Assembly: GCA_024138025.1 (NCBI GenBank)
Contig: JAMXBD010001401.1
Location: 124,001 to 188,000 of the forward strand
Reading direction: 5' to 3'
Source of the DNA: Combretum micranthum
Taxonomy: Eukaryota > Streptophyta > Magnoliopsida > Myrtales > Combretaceae
Length of the DNA: 64,000 bases
In this document: one piece after another, positions 47,221-64,000 of the stretch
Numbering within the stretch: the stretch's first letter is position 1
How the letters are laid out: every line of letters starts with the position of its first letter
The notes under the pieces: generated by a model
Database searches by the model: none
Told to the model about the DNA's origin: nothing
Seen by the model: the letters and a program-made list of their open reading frames with translations, nothing else
Translations under genes and position numbers: made by a program

Positions 47221-48268
47221 GTCTTATAGTTGAGTGGTCCCCGAAAGTTAACAATTGATAATAATTGGCCGAAAAAAAATAATAATAGTAAGGAACTGCT
47301 AATTTATTAATAGAGGACGATGGCTGTCTTCATCCGATATCCCCTATCTACGTTGAACAACAACTCCGCCAAATGTGATGATGGGTTTGCAACCTACTTG
47401 TTGGCGGGTTTTGTGAAAAAAAAAAAAAAAGTCTGAAAATAATACAACTTTAAAACTTAATCCTATAATAAGTGTTGAAATGAGCCTTTGTCTGAAAATT
47501 AATTTTATGAATAAGGCGCATACCAAAAAAAAAAAAAAACTCCGATTGAAGGCGCGTGTTAACCTATCCTTTAAAAACACTCTCTTCCCCTTGCTATTAA
47601 GTGTTAGGATTTAATTTAACAAAAAGACACATGTAAAACATGCGCCTTCTTTTTAGGGTTTCATTTGTATTGAAGCACATGTTGTACATGCACCTTCTTT
47701 GTAAAATCTTCTCTCAGGTGCATCTTTGTTACTTATTTTCATTATATTTTTAAAATATTACTGTCCTTTGAATTTTTTTTTTCAAAATACCATATTTTGG
47801 TACAAAGCACACTTGTTGCTTCTCTACTGATTCTTGGAAGAGAAATACATTTATATCAACAATAATCATATTGACCTATCAAGGAGTTTTGGTAGTGTTA
47901 ATTCCCAAAATTTTTTAACATCTGTTGTTTTTTGTTGTTTACAGCTTATGGCTTTATGTAATCTAATATATTTCACACATTAAAAATTTATTATTGGAAT
48001 AAAATAAAAAAAGAAACAAAGAAAGATAAGAAATAAAAGAGGCCAAATAACAATCACAACTAGCATGATATAAATACTAAAGTGTGGTGTAATAATTTTA
48101 AGGTGTTGCAAATGCAAGTTAAGAGGTATTCAATCAAAGACATAGTCTCATTTGTTCAAAACAGATAAACTAAAAGAAACTATACAAATCATAGTCATCT
48201 AATAAAGTTATAACACAACCTTAACACAATCTGCAATAATTTACAGAGCCAAAAATGCCATTGATTCA
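47221..48268. other. Intergenic spacer downstream of gene B
   Basis: No gene is visible. It contains A-runs (47417-47432, 47526-47540) and degenerate GCGCATGTTxxACATGCxCC words at 47560-47720. Near 48115-48160 the segment AGGTATTCAATCAAAGACATAG matches the 3' flanks of gene A (3225-3250) and gene C (61265-61285), so the duplication unit includes 3' flanking DNA. Confidence 0.5.
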
Positions 48269-58556
<10,288 letters not shown>

Positions 58557-60400
58557 CTCTTGAACATGAAAGGTAAGCAAACCAGTAGAGTAACACAACC
58601 ATTCAGCATGAAAAATTTGCTAACTAATTTGAATAAGTGTGGAGCTAATTAAAAGTTGACATTTATGACCTACTGTTGCTGCAACTACTCTTGATGAATA
58701 ACTACTGTCACAATTGAACATTGTAATGATCATTTTACAACGTACCTTAAAATTATCTGAATCCTGAAACAAGAAAATCCATCAGAAGTACTTAAAAGGA
58801 TTAACAATGATTTATTCAATAACAATTAACAAAGAAAAAGAGTAAAAAATGGAATGATGAAGTCTTAACTAAGGTTTTTTGCGTGAGAAGCTAACTAGTT
58901 AAATGAATTGAAGCTCCCTTTTATAGAGAAATGGTGATATAATGCTGAAAGAAGAGCTAGTCCCAATTATGATAATTAACATTGACTTCGTAAATGGAAG
59001 ACTAGTTAAACTCAGATAAAAACTCATCCACAGACTAATTAATTAATTAATTAATAAGGTTAAACACCATAAATTGAAGTCATAATTTTTCCTTTTAATA
59101 CCATAATAAATTTAGACTGAATGACCAACTAGCTCTTGGAAGTGTAAGGAATCATTCAAGATATTGTTTCTTTATAAACTCTTTTGTTGATTGGCATTTT
59201 TTCTTTTTTCAATCAAAAGAGAAGCAAATGCATATACCGACTAAATTATATCCCAACACAATTTGGGATGAACTATGGTTATAGGTTGCCTTCAACCCTC
59301 CTTGCTTTCTCGTATGCTATTTTTGGATCAGGCATCTCATTCACCACAGATGATGAGTGTTTAATTTGATAAAGTGCTTCTCTTTTCTGATTAAGTGATA
59401 GATATATTGTGATTTAATGTTCGTCGTTAAACATTGGGTGTAACATCTGTTTGCCCTCCTTCAAAAGGTAATTACAACAACATACCCCATAAAAATGTAA
59501 TTACCACTTGCAAAATTGCATTTAAAACATGCGAGTTATGACAATACGCAAAACTTGCATGTAAAACGTGCAATTTACTCAAACTTCTACCATCGTAAAA
59601 TCGCAAATATGATATGCAATTGACATGCACACAAGCCCAAATCACATCTTTCATATGCAACTTACATTAGGAAGTGCAAATCACATATTTAACATGTGAT
59701 TATGCAACAATATTATGGTAATTAATATTATGTAAAATCTTATTATACTAATTAATTTCTTTAGGGCTACAAACAGATAAGAGAACTCATTAAACAAGGA
59801 TAAAGAATATATCAGCATGTGAGCTTATGTCAGAATGTTAGAGGCTGATCAAGAAAATAGTTGGATCTGGTAAAAGGCCACTGTCCAACTTCTTCGTTGC
59901 TGAGTTCCTCAAAATGAGTGCGAATATAAATTCTTATGTGAGCATTTCCTGAGGTTGAAAGTGAAAGCACCGGTAATATATTATGGGCAACAGGGCAAGT
60001 GGCAAATTGGTAGATTTTACTGAATTAATTAACATTGATCTCTCAATAGGAAAATTAGATACGAATCCCTTTTTCATTGTAGTAAGTGAAAAATAATAAG
60101 GAACAAAAAATGCTGTGTGTATAAAAAGGACTGTGTAATAAGCATTAAAAAATTTTAAAGAAGATTATGACTTCACCATACAAATTCCAGTAATTGAGGA
60201 CCAAATTAATACATGATTGATTCTATTAAATTCCAAAAGTCTAACAGCTGAATCATGAATAAAGATATCCAAAAGTCTGCCGACCCTTGCTTAACAATTT
60301 TTAATATATGTTTCATTTGATAAAACCAATACGTTGAAACTTTCACCCTTTCAGGGATCATTAACAAACCAACATCCTTGGAGTACATTTTAATTTTCCT
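58557..60400 (-). promoter_or_regulatory. 5' flank of gene B
   Basis: Segments 58625-58750, 59815-60010 and 60150-60400 match the upstream region of gene A (for example GGTAAAAGGCCACTGTCCAA and CAAATTCCAGTAATT). A block at about 59000-59810 is not shared and looks inserted. It contains an ATTA-repeat at 59037-59055 and the motif-rich stretch described separately. No clear TATA box or start site could be fixed. Confidence 0.45.
59460..59710. repeat. Degenerate motif-rich stretch in gene B upstream region
   Basis: Within 250 bases a loose word resembling ACATGCRANTTAT/AACTTGCATGTAAAACGTGC recurs about eight times in both orientations (for example 59525, 59550, 59600, 59655, 59690). It is absent from the collinear gene A upstream region. 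It could be part of a decayed transposon terminal region. No ends or duplication were found. Confidence 0.35.
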
Positions 60401-62020
60401 GGAAAAGAAGACGGAAATGTCCTTTTATTTTATTTTTGTCTTTTAGATAATATCATGTTTGGTGCCTCAGGCAATTTTTCAATTAACTATCTATGCTTCC
60501 ACATTGAGGCACCAAGTATAACCATCTTATTAAGTGTTGACAGGGAATTTAAAGTTCCATCATTAAGGGTTTGCATCACAGCTTCCTACAATTATCATAT
60601 GAAATCCATTGATCTTCATATTTGACGATTGGAGGGCCTCTTTTGTCATTCTTCTCTGTTTCGAAAATCAATTGACAGTGATCAAAGCCAATAAAATCAG
60701 TGATTTTTGAAAAAGTTTACTGATACAAGCGAAAATTGAACAACTTCATTTCAGATATGGAAACTCCCTAGTTTTTCCTATTTTCTTCTAGAATACTCCC
60801 TGTTTCTCGTCGGATGTAAGACATCGTTCCAATCCCCCAACACATGGCCACGGGCCATCAATGTTTCATATGCCTAAGTATATTTATCTTGGGGTGCCAT
60901 GATAGTATTAATTCGTTATAAACATCCTATCTGTATTTGATCCGGCATATGTACCTCAGCCTGGATTTAATCCATGGATTTGGATGAGACTCCCGTATTG
61001 GAACATAATCATGTTTTTGTCCATATACACTCACTAATCATATATTGCCATATATAACAAATACTTATCGTGAATCCCTACTTTAGTCGCATGTGATTGA
61101 AGCAGACATGAACCAATCGTTTCATGAAAGTATCGCATTTTCACAATGAACTTCAAATTGTAAAAGGGTACAGTGATCTAATCATTGAAAGTATGAGTGT
61201 GCGCTCCATCCTTGAATTTCAAATGAATAAAATAAAATCGTAGCAATTGGCTAATGAATACAGGAGAAATATTCAATTAAAGACATGGTCCTAGTCCCCG
61301 TTTCTAATTTCACACACAATATGTACGGTTTTTTTGCTAGATTAGACTTTTTTTTTAAAAAGTTAATTACTAAAATAGGACATGAGAAAACTTAATTACC
61401 AAAATAATTCATCATTTTCACATTTGGAAGGTGGAAAAGTGGAGGCAGAAGTGCATCATATGTGTTATACGTATGGAAGATGCGGAATATGCAGAAGTAT
61501 CCCACACGCCCAACATGCGAAAGATGTTGATTTCCCATGTTTTAGATGCGCAAGTGGCCAAAAATAATATGTCACACACTGTCAACATCCGCAACACCTA
61601 TTTCGCGTTTGAATTTGATGGACTATTTTCATAATTATTTTTCTAAGAAGGCCTAAACTGACCTTTCACCCATCTATGTATGGATCCTACATTTGAGTTC
61701 TTATGTTCAATTTAGATAAATTGTAAGAAATATAATTTCATCATATTCTAGTTATTTTGACATCATGTTTTTATCATTTTTAAATAAACATTTGTCAAGA
61801 AATAGATATCGATGAAAAATTGATAATTTTATTTATAAATTGACCAAACAAATACAATACATATGAATTATATTTGTAGATTAAATAGGGATACGGCACA
61901 AATAAAAATCTAACAATCCACACAGACCCTATACATCAAAGTCAACTAATGGATGTTACCATAAAACCTCACCAGCACAACCTTTACTCAATCTGCAAGT
62001 TGCTTACAAATTAAAATTTA
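60401..62020. other. Intergenic DNA between gene B and gene C remnant
   Basis: No gene with recognisable domains. Positions 61190-61300 match the 3' flank of gene A (TGAGTGTGCGxxxxxxCCTTGAA, ATTCAATTAAAGACA). Positions 61430-61610 form another stretch of degenerate ATGCGxxAxATGCxGA words, and the two overlapping frames there (61 and 67 codons) look incidental. Confidence 0.45.
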
Positions 62021-62370
62021 TTAACAGAGCCTAAAATGGGGTCCATATCCGAATCGTTGAATAAGCATCGCTTCCAGATAAATAGCACTCGTCACAAAAG
62101 AGGCTTTCGCACTATACAGAGGTGGCTGGACTTTTACTAATTTGGCAAAGCAAAAAATGTCTGGTTCTGATAAAATGATATCGGATTCAGACTGCATTGA
62201 AGATATGTTCTCCAACTCCCTAACAACGTCTAACATAGATAGTCGCGCCTTCGACTCTTATTCAAAACATTTAAGAGCCAATGCCATGAACCCCTTGACA
62301 CAATCAGAAGGATGATGCCCATGCCCATGTTGTTATCTATGATAGAAAACATCGAGTGAAATATGTATCT
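62021..62370 (-). pseudogene. Gene C: terminal kinase exon of a third LRR-RLK copy
   Basis: This fragment matches the last exon of genes A and B: ALALKCFE, an in-frame TAA at about 62262, then SKARLSMLDVVRELENISSM and SESDIILSEPDI. A frameshift near 62090 scrambles the tail relative to the SGSD ending. About 350 bases remain. No other kinase, membrane or LRR exon is found from 62370 to the window end, so either the rest was deleted or it lies beyond an insertion outside the window. Confidence 0.8.
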
Positions 62371-63480
62371 ACTACTCTCATGATAAATAATTATCAATGT
62401 AGAATTAATACATAAGAAATTGTCAAATTACTTTGTAAAATCACATGTACAAGACGAGATATGCTAAAATTACACGTAAATCGCATTAAAAAGACACCAT
62501 ATAATGTTTTAGTATGGCCCCCAAATTCCGTGTCTTAGACAATATATAGTATATCAACGATAAATCGCATCTTATTATCGTGATGTAGGAACATACAGTC
62601 AAACTATGACATGGCAAGTTAAATCACGAATGACAATGCCGATATACCAAACTATATCATTTTTTTTTAAATCGCGATATTTATATATATTGCATTTTTA
62701 TATAAGGAAATACATCAACTTATATTGGATTTTGTTATCAGGATATACCGCAAGAGTATACCGCATTTCTCTATTGCAATTTATGCTTATTTTTCAGTTA
62801 AACGGTGTGTGTATACACCTTATACCGCCATTTTTTATCGTGATATGCTTGAATTCAAATTCTCCCAGTGAGCCTTCATCCTCATTCCATCACTCACTTT
62901 AAAGAAAAAACAAAACACAACTCTCCAAAGCTCTCAACAAGGGATTTAGGTTGGACTGATTCTTTGAATCAAAGCACTCCAAATCAAAAAATCGCTTCCT
63001 TGGTTCAGATATAAGTATACAATGTTTAGTTTTCGTTTTCCATTTGACTTGATTGCTTAGAATTTTAGTTATAAATAACGCACAAGATGTGTTCGAAGAA
63101 ATGTTTGTTAGGGATTGTTCAAAGTAATAGCACTATTTAAGTCAGGTTGAGGTTGATATGAGTTTCAAATCTTTTAAATTATATCGGTATTCAAATCACA
63201 AGCTATTTCCTTGAATGTTAGAGGTATTGAAGTCAAAGCAAATTTATTGGATGAGCACCTACAAGAGGCTAACGCTTTATTACTTTATACTTGGCCACTA
63301 TGAGTTCTTTTCTACAACAAACGTATACCTTTTTCCTTTTACTTTATACATCACAATAGGATGGAAGGATATAATGAAATTTAGTTTAATATTTTGCTTT
63401 AGCTTAAGCACAGATCACTAAGCCTAGTTATATGATCATTTAGAGCCACCAAGTTAAACAAAACTTAGTGTAGTATCATT
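62371..63480. other. Intergenic, motif-rich and AT-rich, no gene
   Basis: Positions 62470-62850 contain repeated AAATCGCRWTAT and GATATACCGC words in both orientations, similar in style to 59460-59710 and 61430-61610. Frames here encode nothing recognisable. The origin is probably a decayed transposon. Confidence 0.4.
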
Positions 63481-63489
63481 AGTAAGAAA

Positions 63490-64000
63490 ACATTGGAATA
63501 CATTCTATTAGAATAATTAACGTATTAGTATAAAGTATTTTTGTATTTTTATATTAACAATATATAATAAAATATCGTGACGGGGTTCGTAAGACTCCAA
63601 CACTTTTTTGTCAAAATAACATGGTATCAGAGCAAGGCTAACCAGAATCCACCACCATATCTACACACAAATCCAAACTCTAGCAACCAATTTCCAAAAT
63701 TCAAAATCGAAACCCTAAATCCCCAAAACCGAAACCCTAGACCTCCTTCACAGCCACTTGTTATATTTAAGTTGGGAGGATCACCACCATCACCAATCAT
63801 TAGCTCCTATAGAAAATCGTTATCTCAAAAAGAAAGTTTGGATTCATTGGATACCAACAACGCTTCTCAACTACATCTCTATTTATTTTTTATTGGCATA
63901 ACTTCATCCTCTTTGGCTTTTGAATCACATATAGATAGTGTTAGAGCAGCCAATATAATGTAGTGGTCCTTAAATTTGGAGATGCTTTGGTGTCAAATGA
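63490..64000 (+). mobile_element. Start of an LTR retrotransposon, truncated by window end
   Basis: A perfect TGGTATCAGAGC primer site at 63622-63633 directly follows TAACA, a common LTR end. An LTR therefore probably ends at 63621 and begins somewhere around 63469-63495 (a start such as TTGGAATACATTC is possible). After it, an open frame of 128 codons spans the junction, with a proline- and asparagine-rich translation typical of leader regions. I recognise no gag motif before the window ends. Confidence 0.45.

Overview
This 64 kb window is nuclear DNA of a eudicot-type plant. The evidence is the AT-rich intergenic sequence, short GT-AG introns, a plant leucine-rich-repeat receptor kinase (LRR-RLK) family and plant LTR retrotransposon lineages. 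I cannot name the species. Nothing looks bacterial or organellar, and I see no rRNA, tRNA or CRISPR.

The backbone is a minus-strand tandem array of one LRR-RLK family, LRR subfamily VIII-1, of the Arabidopsis At1g06840 type. Gene A runs 44780 to 3286, gene B runs 58556 to 48269, and gene C survives only as its terminal exon (62021-62370). A and B share nearly every exon length: about a dozen LRR exons, an ectodomain exon, a transmembrane exon and five kinase exons. Without its insertions A is about 10.6 kb, against 10.3 kb for B. Both A and B carry several 1-2 base frame lesions, and A has also lost splice sites, so as written neither encodes a full receptor. A promoter-like segment related to the upstream regions of A and B sits at 46495-47220 with no gene attached, a probable relic of unequal crossing-over.

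Two introns of gene A are inflated by nested retroelements, each four levels deep. Left nest: a gypsy element lacking RT and integrase (4589-15517) contains a composite of a short-LTR (TRIM-like) element and a copia element (5916-12312, target duplication ATTTT). The copia part contains a solo LTR (9292-10822, duplication GATCA), and the gypsy gag also holds a hAT-like MITE (13124-13844, duplication GTCCAAAT). Right nest: a copia element (20841-40787, duplication TTAAC) contains a Ty3/gypsy chromovirus of Tekay/Del type with 3.4-3.7 kb LTRs (22937-38022, duplication GCTGA/GTTGA). That element contains another solo LTR (31945-33607, duplication TCCAT).

Two observations stand out. (1) In the left nest a complete copia internal domain plus one copia LTR appears inserted into a TRIM-like element exactly at the shared primer-binding site. 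This looks like homologous capture or a template switch, not ordinary integration. (2) The Tekay element carries an extra, unrecognised sense-strand ORF between its 5' LTR and gag, split cleanly by the solo LTR.

The flanks (1-3285 and 58557-64000) are intergenic. They contain an inverted-repeat element with a MITE inside it, a 34-base G homopolymer, degenerate motif-rich repeats, and the start of another LTR element at the right edge.
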